DNA of 64,000 nt from Melanopsichium pennsylvanicum (taxonomy: Eukaryota > Basidiomycota > Ustilaginomycetes > Ustilaginales): the NCBI GenBank assembly GCA_900208305.1, contig OAPG01000001.1, positions 868,001-932,000 of the forward strand. Direction: 5' to 3'. Made by a program: the position numbers and the translations under genes. The notes under the pieces are model-generated. The model saw nothing but the letters and a program-made list of their open reading frames with translations. It was not told the origin of the DNA and did no database searches. Below are positions 55,782 to 64,000 of this stretch, piece after piece; positions within the stretch are counted from its first letter, which is position 1; each line of letters opens with the position of its first letter.

Positions 55782-56005
55782 CAGCTCGGCACCCCTTTTC
55801 TTCTAACTACGCCCCTCTCGAAGTGTGTGTCGAAATCAAACGACAATGAGCCTTGGAATGCTGAATTTTAGCGGCACGATCGACGACTTGCGTCCCGAAC
55901 ACCAAAATGACACTGCAAAGCCTCGGAAGCTGTCTTCCTGGCGCTTTGAAACTTGCCGTGCTGCTGATTTAGCCAAAACTGTCACCGTCCAGGCCCTTGT
56001 TCAGT

Positions 56006-56020
56006 GTAAATTTACTGTAC
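56006..56020 (+). repeat. Dispersed intergenic motif, exact copy
   Basis: GTAAATTTACTGTAC, identical to the copy at 55768-55782 and to the inverted copy at 26655-26669. Confidence 0.65.
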
Positions 56021-56082
56021 TGTTGCTGTGAGTCTAGGATCGCTTCTGTGTTGCCTCGTGCAGTACCGTTCTGTATTGTGTA

Positions 56083-56097
56083 GTAAGTTTACAGTAT
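56083..56097 (+). repeat. Dispersed intergenic motif, variant copy
   Basis: GTAAGTTTACAGTAT; related to the variant at 33037-33051. Confidence 0.45.
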
Positions 56098-56200
56098 GTT
56101 GGTAGTGCCGTGTGGGTCCTCTGTGGTGATACAGGTCTGAGGATCGACCGTCTTAAGAGTTGCCATACGCTTTATACGTGCTTCCTCATCTTCTATCCTC

Positions 56201-56227
56201 ACCACCACCACCACCACCACCACCACC
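56201..56227. repeat. (ACC)9 microsatellite in leader
   Basis: A trinucleotide run ending about 70 bp before the ATG at 56296. Confidence 0.85.
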
Positions 56228-56295
56228 TTCATCATCTCTCCAGTCTTTACTCGTCGCAAACCAATCTTGCTTTGTCTCTTCTTTATCTCTTCAAA

Positions 56296-57189
56296 ATGGC
56301 ATTCTCCAAAACTTCGCTCCTCGCCACCGCCCTTTTGGCCGTAGGCTCTACTGTCTCTGCCCAGAGCAGTTCTGCTTCTTACGACCAGGTCGCTCAAATT
56401 CAACTTACCTTCCCCGCTGCTGATCTCACCCCCGTCCCCGTCCCCGCTTCGTGGCTCGACATTCAGGGCGTTCTCAACGTCACTTTTGGCGACGTCAACG
56501 TCTCCAACCTCGGTGACATGCTCACCGTTGCTCAGGTTCAGACTGCCCCCAGTTTCCGCATTAGCAGCCAGACCCCAGCTGCCTCGAGCGCTTCCGTCTT
56601 TGGCAGCAGCAAGCGTTTCACCGTAGCCTTCCTCGATGCCGGTGTTGCCGGTAAAAACACCTCGACCGAAGTCTTCTGCCACTACCTCGGCAACAACTTC
56701 ACCATCAGCGGCTCGGACGGTCAGCTTCAGAATGAGACCGCAGCCCGTGTCGCTTACGGCGCTCCCCTTCCCGCCACCAACGACGGACCCCATAGGTACA
56801 TGCAGCTCGTCTTCGAGCAATTTGACAACTTCACCGCTCCGAGCACCCCTGCTGCCAACGCCGCCATCCAGGACCTCGAGCTTCAGGATTACTACAACAA
56901 CGCCAATGGCGGTCTCGGCAAGATTGTTGCCGCCAGCTACATTCAGATCGAGGTCGGCCAAGGTACCGCTCCCAGCTCGACCTCGGCTGTGTCTCAGGCC
57001 AGTGTCACCGCACTCGCCGCTAGCAAGAGCAGCGCTGCTGGCTCCAAGTCTGCCTCGAGCTCTGCTGGAACCGCTACCAGCACCACCTCTGCCACTAAGA
57101 ACGCTGCCATGTCCAGGATGGGCGGCGTCTCCGTGGCTGGTATCATTGCTATGGGCTCGGCTGCCTTGGTTGGTGCTGCTATGCTCTAA
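56296..57189 (+). CDS. Secreted GPI-type PEBP-like protein
   Basis: A 297-residue protein. Residues 1-22 are a signal peptide ending at VSAQ. The central region (~30-230) resembles phosphatidylethanolamine-binding proteins: FTVAFLDAGV at the usual DPDAP position, a CHYLGNNF in place of the WH strand, and GPHRYMQLVFEQ, which matches the family's GxHRYxxLLFEQ. Canonical ligand-pocket residues are partly replaced, so binding cannot be assumed. Four or more N-glycosylation sequons are visible. The C-terminal ~60 residues are Ser/Ala/Thr-rich and end in a hydrophobic tail (AALVGAAML), as in GPI-anchored proteins. The ATG at 56296 places the signal peptide first; the frame is open upstream through the (ACC)n leader. 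Expected at the cell surface. Confidence 0.85.
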   Translation: MAFSKTSLLATALLAVGSTVSAQSSSASYDQVAQIQLTFPAADLTPVPVPASWLDIQGVLNVTFGDVNVSNLGDMLTVAQVQTAPSFRISSQTPAASSASVFGSSKRFTVAFLDAGVAGKNTSTEVFCHYLGNNFTISGSDGQLQNETAARVAYGAPLPATNDGPHRYMQLVFEQFDNFTAPSTPAANAAIQDLELQDYYNNANGGLGKIVAASYIQIEVGQGTAPSSTSAVSQASVTALAASKSSAAGSKSASSSAGTATSTTSATKNAAMSRMGGVSVAGIIAMGSAALVGAAML

Positions 57190-57707
57190 ACGTCTTACCT
57201 ATTAGTACTATTCGAAAGAGGGCGTCAAGGGTGAAAGAAAGCCTGGGCTCCTTCCTTCGTTTGTTCTTGCGTCCTGTCCAGCTGAAAAGCTTGGTCCTTT
57301 TGCTGTATATAACTCTCTGATCCTTCTCGCATCATAATTGAATATTCTCCCTCCTATCAATGGTGCGCTTTGTGTGCCGGGGATAAGGAAGTCTGTGGTT
57401 TCGTCTTGGAAGCTCAGAGTGAGAGCGCCCAACACATGATTTTTTTCTGCCTTGATGTTAGGCCTAAAAAAGCAGCAAAGTCAGATATTCTTGGGCGCGA
57501 TGGAGATGAGGTCTCAGGAAGAAATAATAGGCTCGACCCACAGAAGCGCAACACGAGCGAACGAGCCACGTCGGCAAAAATTGTTGAACTCGGCTCCTTG
57601 CTGTGTGCCAGCTTGTAACTACTCACACTTTTCTTTCCAACCCACCCTGACCTTTCCGTCTAACCACGTCGCACCTCACCCTCTGCGTTGGTTGTTTTCT
57701 GTCTAGG
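57190..57707. other. Intergenic region between PEBP-like and J-protein genes
   Basis: 518 bp, tandem plus-strand genes. The right end is a C/T-rich leader. No gene recognised. Confidence 0.45.
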
Positions 57708-58781
57708 ATGAAGTTCCACCAATCCCTTGTCACAGGGCTTCTCCTCCTTCTAACCATCTTCACCATCGCTTGCAGTGCCCGTACACCGTGGGACAAGGAC
57801 GATCATGAAATCTTTGAGCTTCAATCCGGTCTCGAGCAATCCTTTGGCAAAGGAACCACCTTCTACTCTCTTCTGTCCATCCCTCGAGCATCCTCTCAAG
57901 CCGAAATCAAGCGCGCATACCGGAAGAAAAGTCTCGAACTCCACCCGGACAAGAACGCTGGCGTACCCGATGCTCAACAAAAGTTTGAACGTCTCGGTCT
58001 TGTCTACAAGATCCTGAGAGACGGAAGAAAGGATCGATACGATCATTTCTTGAAGAGCGGATTCCCTAAATGGAGAGGCAACGGCTACTTTTATGAAAGA
58101 TACCGTCCAGGGTTGGGATCGGTGATTGTTGGAATTCTACTATTTACGATGGCAGTCGAGGTTGGAATCAGTCGTTTGACTTCGGGACAAGAAAGGGCCA
58201 AGATTGAACGATTGAAAATGTCGGCAAGATTGGTTGCTTGGGGTCCTCGTTATCAAGCTTTGCTCGCGGGCTTGTTGTATGACCATGTGTCATCCCCTTC
58301 TCCTGCTTTGCCCAAGTCTAAAATCCCTTCAGTCGAGAAAAAAGTCAGAGTTCCTATCACAGGATTTTCCCAACTTCCTACATTCCCTTCCTCTACCACC
58401 ATCCAAAACGGTTCGGTAGATTGGGACGTCCAAGAATCTCTGGCCAGACTAGCGATCTCGAACGCTACTTCCCCAAACGCAGGTGAAGGCGCACCCATCG
58501 TAGAATGTGTGGTACATCAACAAGATGTTTTGCTCCTCGACAAGTTTACAGGTGACTACGTAAGGTTGGATGAAAACGATGCATCTCCAAGCACCTTTAC
58601 TCAAACTTGGCCAGTTAGGCTCGTTCAGGCCATCATCAACAGGTTCACTGGCAGGCACGAAGATGTGCTTACCGAGGTGCAAGACGAGTCAACAAACCAT
58701 GAATTGCCTGAGACAGTCAACGAAAAAAAGGCCAAACTACCTGGTAAGAAGGGTAAGAAGGCTAGCAAGAAGCACAACTAG
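57708..58781 (+). CDS. ER membrane J-domain protein (Erj5-like)
   Basis: A 357-residue DnaJ-type co-chaperone, probably helping the ER Hsp70 Kar2/BiP. A signal sequence (1-23, ending IACSA) is followed by a lumenal J domain at ~50-115 with the invariant HPD at 79-81, then KFERLGLVYKILRD. One membrane segment follows at ~136-152, and a long cytosolic tail ends in a Lys-rich KKGKKASKKHN. This signal-J-TM-tail plan is that of fungal Erj5 and animal DNAJC1/ERdj1. The ATG at 57708 gives the signal peptide. It converges on RIX1 with about 250 bp between stops. Confidence 0.87.
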   Translation: MKFHQSLVTGLLLLLTIFTIACSARTPWDKDDHEIFELQSGLEQSFGKGTTFYSLLSIPRASSQAEIKRAYRKKSLELHPDKNAGVPDAQQKFERLGLVYKILRDGRKDRYDHFLKSGFPKWRGNGYFYERYRPGLGSVIVGILLFTMAVEVGISRLTSGQERAKIERLKMSARLVAWGPRYQALLAGLLYDHVSSPSPALPKSKIPSVEKKVRVPITGFSQLPTFPSSTTIQNGSVDWDVQESLARLAISNATSPNAGEGAPIVECVVHQQDVLLLDKFTGDYVRLDENDASPSTFTQTWPVRLVQAIINRFTGRHEDVLTEVQDESTNHELPETVNEKKAKLPGKKGKKASKKHN

Positions 58782-59034
58782 AAAAGGAAAAAGTTTTTCT
58801 ATCGCACAGACGCAAAGACACAATCTGTTTGCCATGCTCTTTGTATGGCTGCGCTATCCAACTGATCAGAAGAAAGTAGATTTACTCCTCACCACAGAGC
58901 TTTTTTTGCTCCACTTTGGGAGACCGTAACGAAGCGTGTGATTAGAATATGTACGTGCGTTATGCTGAGAACAAGGACCAATCTGTGACTATGCAGATAT
59001 GAGGAGAACATTTGAACATGCTTCAATTCTCATC

Positions 59035-61914
59035 TTAGTCTTGATCCTCGTTACCACTTGCGTCTGAATCACCCATATCGATCTCGGGCATATCCTCATC
59101 ATCATCATCGTCACCACCGCCACCACCACCACCACTGGCAACTACAACCACTTCGGTCTGTTTTACCAGTCTACCCGTTCCATTCATTCCATCCTCACTT
59201 GCAGCCGTCTCGCCACTCAAAATCTCATCTACAGCTTTTGCGATCTCTGGAGTCTCGACCCTCTCAACAACCTTTTCTACCGCTGCATCACTGACACTCT
59301 CCACCATAGCCAACGCAGCTGGTCGACTCGGACGCGGACTTACATGTCCCATTCTCGACGGTGTCAACCTTGCACCAGCTGCAGCAGATTCGAAACTAGG
59401 CGAAGCGTGACGCGACAACACGGCGGGTCGGCTCGTACCTGGATTTCCGATCTGCGGCGTAGTCGGACGATGCGTAGGTTTAACTGGATCTGGAGAGAAG
59501 ATCCTCTTTTCCACCGGCGAACAAAGTGACGAGGTCGGCAGACCAAGACCGAGATCGGTAGAGGAAGAACAAGAAGTGGATGCTTCGGTAGAAGTCGCGT
59601 TGAACAGCTCATTCGATTCTGCCAAGATGGCTTCCACATCCACCCTCGCTTGATCCTCGGTATCATTCACTTGTTCGTACTCTGTCTCGGATGCCATTTT
59701 GCCCAACACAGCAGTGGTAGCATTGGACAAGCTCTGACCGAGCATCTCGGCTGTAGCAGCAATGACTCGACCGACATCACTTGCACCGGCGAGCTTGGCT
59801 CCTTCGGGTGCAGCCTCGAAGTCGTCACTCGCCCTCGGACCGAACCCGACCCCTTTAGCAACGGGGACGAATTTACCCTTCCTAGCTGCATGAATCACCA
59901 CCAAAGCCCGTTCTGCCGCATATCTGACCCTCTGATCCCCCGCACCACTCGGACTGTTGGCGATCCTGCCCAACACCGGGATCGCCCTCGGCAGCACAAG
60001 CGCCAACGTGCTCGAAGTCGAATCGAGACACAATTCCGCCAGAGCCTCGATCGCACTTTCCAACAAATCAGCCGTGGTGGGTGCATCAGCTCCTGACGAC
60101 CTGTTGCCAATATTGGTGGAATAGGTCGAAATAGAGTCGGAAAGCGATTCGACCAAAGCAAGCGTGGTTTGAATCGCCACTTGAAGCTGATCGTAATGTA
60201 AGGGGCTGAGGTTGGTGGTGAGGAGAGGATAGACAGCAACCAGAATCTCAAGGGCAGCTTGAGTGCTTGCAAGCTCTTCGACACCGAGCGAGTGAATGCG
60301 GTCCTTGAGTGCGATGGTGTTGCCGAACATGGTATCGGATTCGTAGAGGCGTGCTTTCTTTGGCTTTCGTCCATCCCCGGCTGTAGCACCTGAGTCTGAA
60401 GTGGATTGCTGCGCGGGTTGTAAGATTGCTTTGGCCACTTGAGTGGCGGAAAGACGAGCAAGACGCGATGTGATTCGACCGGCAGGATCGAGTGGCAGGG
60501 CAATGCCTTTTCTTCCAACCAGAATTGCTATCGTGCGCAGCGAGGCGAGCTTCAAACGAGCACTTGTCAACGGCTTGCCCGCAATACTGATGCCCGCTTC
60601 AGCAATGCGGCAAATGTCTCCTAGCACCCTCGATGCCTGCAGAGGGATAGTACCTGGAGCGGTAATGGCAAGCTGAGCGATGAGAGCCAACGCTCTAGTG
60701 TGCATCGCTCCGAGATGAGCTGCTTGAAGAGAACACACTTTCGCTTCGGCGGTGGGTTTGAACCTGCTACTCAGATCCAGACGCAACATGTCCGACGCTA
60801 GCTTGATAAGCTTGCCAGCCGGAATGGGCACGTTTCGACTCGTCGATGCACGAAGATGCATCTTGATCAATCCACATCGACCCCTACTGCCAAGAAGCAA
60901 ACACAATCTTTGATGAGCTAAGTTTGTCGCTGCCAAGGGATCCTTTGGGTAGGCTTGCAGATGCTTGTACGTCGCACCACCGTCCTGCGCATCGCCAGTG
61001 AGTGGAGAAACATCGGTAGCCAGATAGCTGGAAGTGGCATGACGCCAAGCCTCAGAAGCTAGGTGGAGCTGACTAAGGAGTGTAGCTTGCCACAACTGAG
61101 ACTGCGTAGTGCGTGCGAGTCCGCCAGAAGCTTCGCTGCCCTTGGAAGCGAGAGATCCGGTGAGGTGGAGAGACGAAAGCACAGCTGCAGCCGAGTTAAA
61201 TATGGAAAGTGGGACGAGCTCAAAGTCATCGCGGTAGAGGAGGGAGGTGATGCATTCGTGAATGCGTGACGACACGGGTCGGAACTGTGCTGGGTGGGCA
61301 TGCAAAAGTCTGTTCAAAAAGACGAGGATGGTATGGAGGTGGTTTGCATATGCTCCAAGACCTTCCTCTTGTTGCTTGGCGAGAATGCTTTCGAGTAGCT
61401 GGATGAGACCAAAGGCGAATTTTGGCATGTTTGGGTGGACAACTTGTCGGTAGAACTCTTGCTTGGAAGCAATGCCTTCTGGAAAGAGATGGGTGATAGC
61501 TAGCTGGAGTGCGGCTGCAAGGAGTCGATCTGATTGTTCGCGTTGTGTCAAGAGCTTCTCGGGTGCCGAAACAAGATTGACGATCTGCGTAGCCCAAGTA
61601 GCTGCGTCTGACACGAGGTGATTATTCCACACAGATGGATCTTGCTGAATCCAGAGGTGGGCGAGACGGTAGCCGAGAGGGTTTTGGGAGGAGATGAGCG
61701 AGTTGATGCGAACAGTGAGCTTGTGCTGTGTCTCGTCGTGTGGGATCTGAGCCAAAAGACCAGATTGGCTCATGACCGTCAAGATATCATCTGCTTGAGC
61801 TGAATCTGAGGAAGAAGAGGAGATCAGATTGAGAAGCAGTTCGATTCTGGATGGGCAACGCGCGGGAGCTGGCAGCTCGAAGTCAGCGGCGACATTGGTG
61901 GATATGCCTGACAT
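59035..61914 (-). CDS. RIX1: Pre-rRNA processing protein Rix1 (PELP1 family)
   Basis: Scaffold subunit of the Rix1-Ipi1-Ipi3 complex for ITS2 processing and 60S maturation, also linked to pericentromeric heterochromatin in fission yeast. The product is 959 residues. The N-terminal RIX1 domain (~40-250) is recognisable from helical repeats and the VVHPNMPKFAFGLIQLLE signature. More alpha-helical repeats follow to ~690. A disordered Ser/Thr/Pro-rich region leads to a Gly run and a strongly acidic C terminus (DDDDDEDMPEIDMGD), as in PELP1. Assignment rests on domain pattern and the acidic tail. IPI3 is in the same window. SEC10 is the divergent neighbour, with eight GGTGAAA units between. Confidence 0.82.
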   Translation of the reverse strand: MSGISTNVAADFELPAPARCPSRIELLLNLISSSSSDSAQADDILTVMSQSGLLAQIPHDETQHKLTVRINSLISSQNPLGYRLAHLWIQQDPSVWNNHLVSDAATWATQIVNLVSAPEKLLTQREQSDRLLAAALQLAITHLFPEGIASKQEFYRQVVHPNMPKFAFGLIQLLESILAKQQEEGLGAYANHLHTILVFLNRLLHAHPAQFRPVSSRIHECITSLLYRDDFELVPLSIFNSAAAVLSSLHLTGSLASKGSEASGGLARTTQSQLWQATLLSQLHLASEAWRHATSSYLATDVSPLTGDAQDGGATYKHLQAYPKDPLAATNLAHQRLCLLLGSRGRCGLIKMHLRASTSRNVPIPAGKLIKLASDMLRLDLSSRFKPTAEAKVCSLQAAHLGAMHTRALALIAQLAITAPGTIPLQASRVLGDICRIAEAGISIAGKPLTSARLKLASLRTIAILVGRKGIALPLDPAGRITSRLARLSATQVAKAILQPAQQSTSDSGATAGDGRKPKKARLYESDTMFGNTIALKDRIHSLGVEELASTQAALEILVAVYPLLTTNLSPLHYDQLQVAIQTTLALVESLSDSISTYSTNIGNRSSGADAPTTADLLESAIEALAELCLDSTSSTLALVLPRAIPVLGRIANSPSGAGDQRVRYAAERALVVIHAARKGKFVPVAKGVGFGPRASDDFEAAPEGAKLAGASDVGRVIAATAEMLGQSLSNATTAVLGKMASETEYEQVNDTEDQARVDVEAILAESNELFNATSTEASTSCSSSTDLGLGLPTSSLCSPVEKRIFSPDPVKPTHRPTTPQIGNPGTSRPAVLSRHASPSFESAAAGARLTPSRMGHVSPRPSRPAALAMVESVSDAAVEKVVERVETPEIAKAVDEILSGETAASEDGMNGTGRLVKQTEVVVVASGGGGGGGDDDDDEDMPEIDMGDSDASGNEDQD

Positions 61915-62420
61915 TTTTGAGGATATTTACCCTGCCCGAAGCTGCAAACAGGAAGACGGCAGCTGTTGGAGGGCGGAGAGAAGGTTGGGTTGGTGGAAGG
62001 TGAAAGGTGAAAGGTGAAAGGTGAAAGGTGAAAGGTGAAAGGTGAAAGGTGAAAGAGGTGATAGGAAGTGACCAAAATCTTGTTTCAAGAAACTCAAATT
62101 CCACTTCCGAGTTCCATGTTGATAATTTTATTTTCTTCACTTGGCAGTCGGCCGGGACTGGTAGGCCAGCTGCTATACAAAAGCCAGATGCACGGACTAC
62201 AAACAGTATACTCGATTCTTTAGCTTCTTGACATGTTGCATACATCATCAGCTTGCACTCGTTCAACCACATCATCTCGATACCTAGCATCATCACTATG
62301 TTTTGAACCGCAACTCCGACATCAGCGCCAACGTGTCATATTTACTCCATATTGCAGTTCTCAGACGCATGGTACTAACCTTTTCATCTGGCCAGCTGGG
62401 CTGCCGCATAAGCTGATACT
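61915..62420. promoter_or_regulatory. Divergent promoter region RIX1 / SEC10
   Basis: 506 bp with the GGTGAAA tandem repeat close to RIX1. No gene recognised. Confidence 0.5.
61999..62054. repeat. Eight tandem GGTGAAA units
   Basis: Eight perfect 7-bp copies (TTTCACC on the RIX1 sense strand), 85-140 bp upstream of the RIX1 ATG and so possibly in its leader or core promoter. Confidence 0.9.
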
Positions 62421-64000
62421 ATGTCCAACTATAACGTCACTCCGCCCCAACTGCGGCCGGTCAGGTCTAGACCGCCATCAGATTCACCTGCCTCCGCCGC
62501 ACCACTCAATCGTGCTACTTCGTCTGCAGCTCGACCGTACCACGATACCATCGTTTCCGAGCTCTGTACACTCGACACGTTTCAGGCCAATTTCAACACA
62601 AACGAATTCGTCGCTCAGCTCACATCCAAGCTCGTACAGCGATCAAAGGCAGATCCAGGCCCATTCAATCCCCGCCCTTTCATTCGTACGTTCGAGTCAA
62701 CTCTGGAACAGCTCGTGCACATTCGTTCCCAAGTCAACGCTCAAACACAGCAGCTGTCGTCCTCGGTCCATGTAGCCGAGTCAGCCTACACTAAAAAGCT
62801 TGATGAACTCGGAAAGAACTTTACCGCCGTCGGCAACTCTTTCAACAGCCTTGAAGATCGCATCTCGGAAGTCGGCCGGACCGCTATTCGCATCGGTGAA
62901 CAGCTCGAGATGATCAACAAGCAGCGCAATCGTGCCAGTGAGGCACACGACCTCATCGAGTTCTACTACATGTTTGCCCGCGGCGACACTTCCAAACTCG
63001 AAAGCCTCCGCAAAGAAGGTGGCAGAGAGGGCAGAATCAAGACAGCAGTCATCGCTCGTCGACTCGCCGCCATCAGTCGCGAAGTCGATGTCGTGGGCAG
63101 CGAACAGACAAGAGATGCCATCGATCGCTACTGCGAGCGGTTTGAGCGAGACATGCTCAAGCTCTTTGACAAGTTCTATCGAAGATCAGATCCAAAAATG
63201 ATGTCGCACATCGCCAAAGTGCTTCAAGGCTTCAACGGAGGAGCATCCTGCGTCCAAATCTACGTCAATCAGCACGACTTTTTCATCTCCAAAGATCGCG
63301 TTGGTGAAGCCAACCGCATTGAGCTTAGTGAGATTTGGGTACACATGGCCGACCCCGATCGTCCACCACCGCAGTCCGAACCTTCGCTTTCCGCACTTTT
63401 CAACGAGATCAGGCAGACGGTCGAGATCGAAGCTCAGATCATCTCGGCAGTGTTCCCCAACCCGCTCGTTGTCATGCAGACTTTCCTGCAGCGTGTATTT
63501 GCTCAGTCGGTCCAGGGCTTTGTCGAAGTCATCATGGACAAGGCAATGCAGATCAATGCACCAGCCTTTGTTGGCGCTGGCGGGACCATTGATGCCAAGA
63601 CAGCCGCTCTGGAGCTGAATCCCTCTGTGTCGTCTTCGCAGCCCACACCCTCCCACCTCGCTTTCTTGCGAGCTTTACACATGGCTCGCTCGAATGCACT
63701 GAGTCTGGTCAACGATCTGAAACTCTATGACTATAGAGGTGCTGGCATCGTAGGACCCTCCAGCTCAGCCAACGGCGGTGGCAACGTGGGCAGTAGTGGC
63801 GATGGGGTACTCTCAGACTCTCTCACACTTCTCGGAAGCGACGCAGTAGCTGCAGCTGGTCAACTTGCAGGCGCTTCAGCAAGTCCACTGGCCGTAATGC
63901 TGGATCAGTCGGTCGAAGAGCTTTTCGTACCATACATGGAAGGCATTCGCTACATCGACAGAGAGTCACGCAGCTTGTCGGATCTGTACGCCGGCTTGCT
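62421..64000 (+). CDS. SEC10: Exocyst subunit Sec10, 5' part (runs off window)
   Basis: The exocyst tethers secretory vesicles to the plasma membrane at growth sites. The frame from the ATG at 62421 is open to the right edge: 526 complete codons and no intron. A Ser/Pro-rich N terminus (~1-40) is followed by TFQANFNTNEFV, a coiled-coil region (~85-170), then the Sec10 core with NRASEAHDLIEFYYMFARGD and, near the edge, LDQSVEELFVPYMEGIRYID with RESRSLSDLYAG. A Gly/Ser-rich insert (~445-460) interrupts the core. Full-length fungal Sec10 proteins are about 800-1,000 residues, so roughly half to two thirds is present. TAO3 in this window also serves polarized growth. Confidence 0.92.
   Translation, partial: MSNYNVTPPQLRPVRSRPPSDSPASAAPLNRATSSAARPYHDTIVSELCTLDTFQANFNTNEFVAQLTSKLVQRSKADPGPFNPRPFIRTFESTLEQLVHIRSQVNAQTQQLSSSVHVAESAYTKKLDELGKNFTAVGNSFNSLEDRISEVGRTAIRIGEQLEMINKQRNRASEAHDLIEFYYMFARGDTSKLESLRKEGGREGRIKTAVIARRLAAISREVDVVGSEQTRDAIDRYCERFERDMLKLFDKFYRRSDPKMMSHIAKVLQGFNGGASCVQIYVNQHDFFISKDRVGEANRIELSEIWVHMADPDRPPPQSEPSLSALFNEIRQTVEIEAQIISAVFPNPLVVMQTFLQRVFAQSVQGFVEVIMDKAMQINAPAFVGAGGTIDAKTAALELNPSVSSSQPTPSHLAFLRALHMARSNALSLVNDLKLYDYRGAGIVGPSSSANGGGNVGSSGDGVLSDSLTLLGSDAVAAAGQLAGASASPLAVMLDQSVEELFVPYMEGIRYIDRESRSLSDLYAGL

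Larger units (their letters stand above)
54746..56295. other. Gene-free, repeat-bearing region upstream of PEX2 and the PEBP-like gene
   Basis: About 1.55 kb with no supportable gene. The left part is the PEX2 promoter, including a (GCGAAT)n stretch at ~54798-54821. The part from 55680 to 56100 is AT-rich and holds a 27-bp direct repeat, an 18-bp palindrome and three motif copies. The last 100 bp are the leader of the PEBP-like gene, with (ACC)9. Confidence 0.5.

Overview
This window is nuclear DNA of a filamentous or dimorphic fungus, most likely a smut (Ustilaginomycotina; Ustilago, Sporisorium or Moesziomyces type). The reasons are the GC-rich, mostly intron-free genes with short intergenic spaces, long Ser/Pro/Ala-rich tails, proteins of fungal families (Lro1, Furry/Tao3, Mpe1, Gid8, Zn2Cys6 regulators, DUF1776), and a Dbp2 helicase that looks smut-like. 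The lineage call is inference. There are no operons, ribosome binding sites, tRNAs, rRNAs, CRISPR arrays, insertion sequences or intact transposons that I can see. Genes mostly alternate in strand, so most gaps are shared divergent promoters or short convergent 3' regions.

Layout: an unknown Ser/Pro-rich protein (0.4-1.1 kb), APN1 AP endonuclease (1.2-2.9), a GPI-type secreted glycoprotein (4.5-5.7), IPI3 (6.1-7.8), asparagine synthetase (9.5-11.4), a DUF1776 membrane protein (11.7-13.9), DBP2 with a long conserved-position intron and a 21-nt exon (15.1-18.4), biotin synthase (19.6-20.9), a large regulator with two Zn2Cys6 clusters (21.5-25.0), then a gene-poor, more AT-rich stretch (25-29 kb). 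Next come an F-box protein (29.2-31.1), MRT4 (31.7-32.6), deoxyhypusine hydroxylase (33.2-34.3), GID8 with two introns (34.7-36.2), MPE1 (37.4-39.3), LRO1 (39.7-42.0), a giant Furry/Tao3 gene (42.6-51.4), an MDP1-type phosphatase (52.0-52.8), PEX2 (53.0-54.7), a gene-free repeat-bearing stretch (54.8-56.3), a secreted PEBP-like protein (56.3-57.2), an ER J-protein (57.7-58.8), RIX1 (59.0-61.9) and the 5' part of SEC10, which runs off the right edge.

Most genes are housekeeping. A ribosome and translation theme recurs: IPI3 and RIX1 belong to the same 60S-maturation complex, MRT4 and DBP2 act in ribosome or RNA metabolism, and LIA1 activates eIF5A. FURRY/TAO3 and SEC10 both serve polarized growth. 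The most unusual items are a regulator whose second zinc cluster sits inside its middle homology region, the DBP2 intron/micro-exon structure, a PEX2 RING split by about 94 residues, and a dispersed near-palindromic motif (GTAAATTTACTGTAC and variants) found only between genes.
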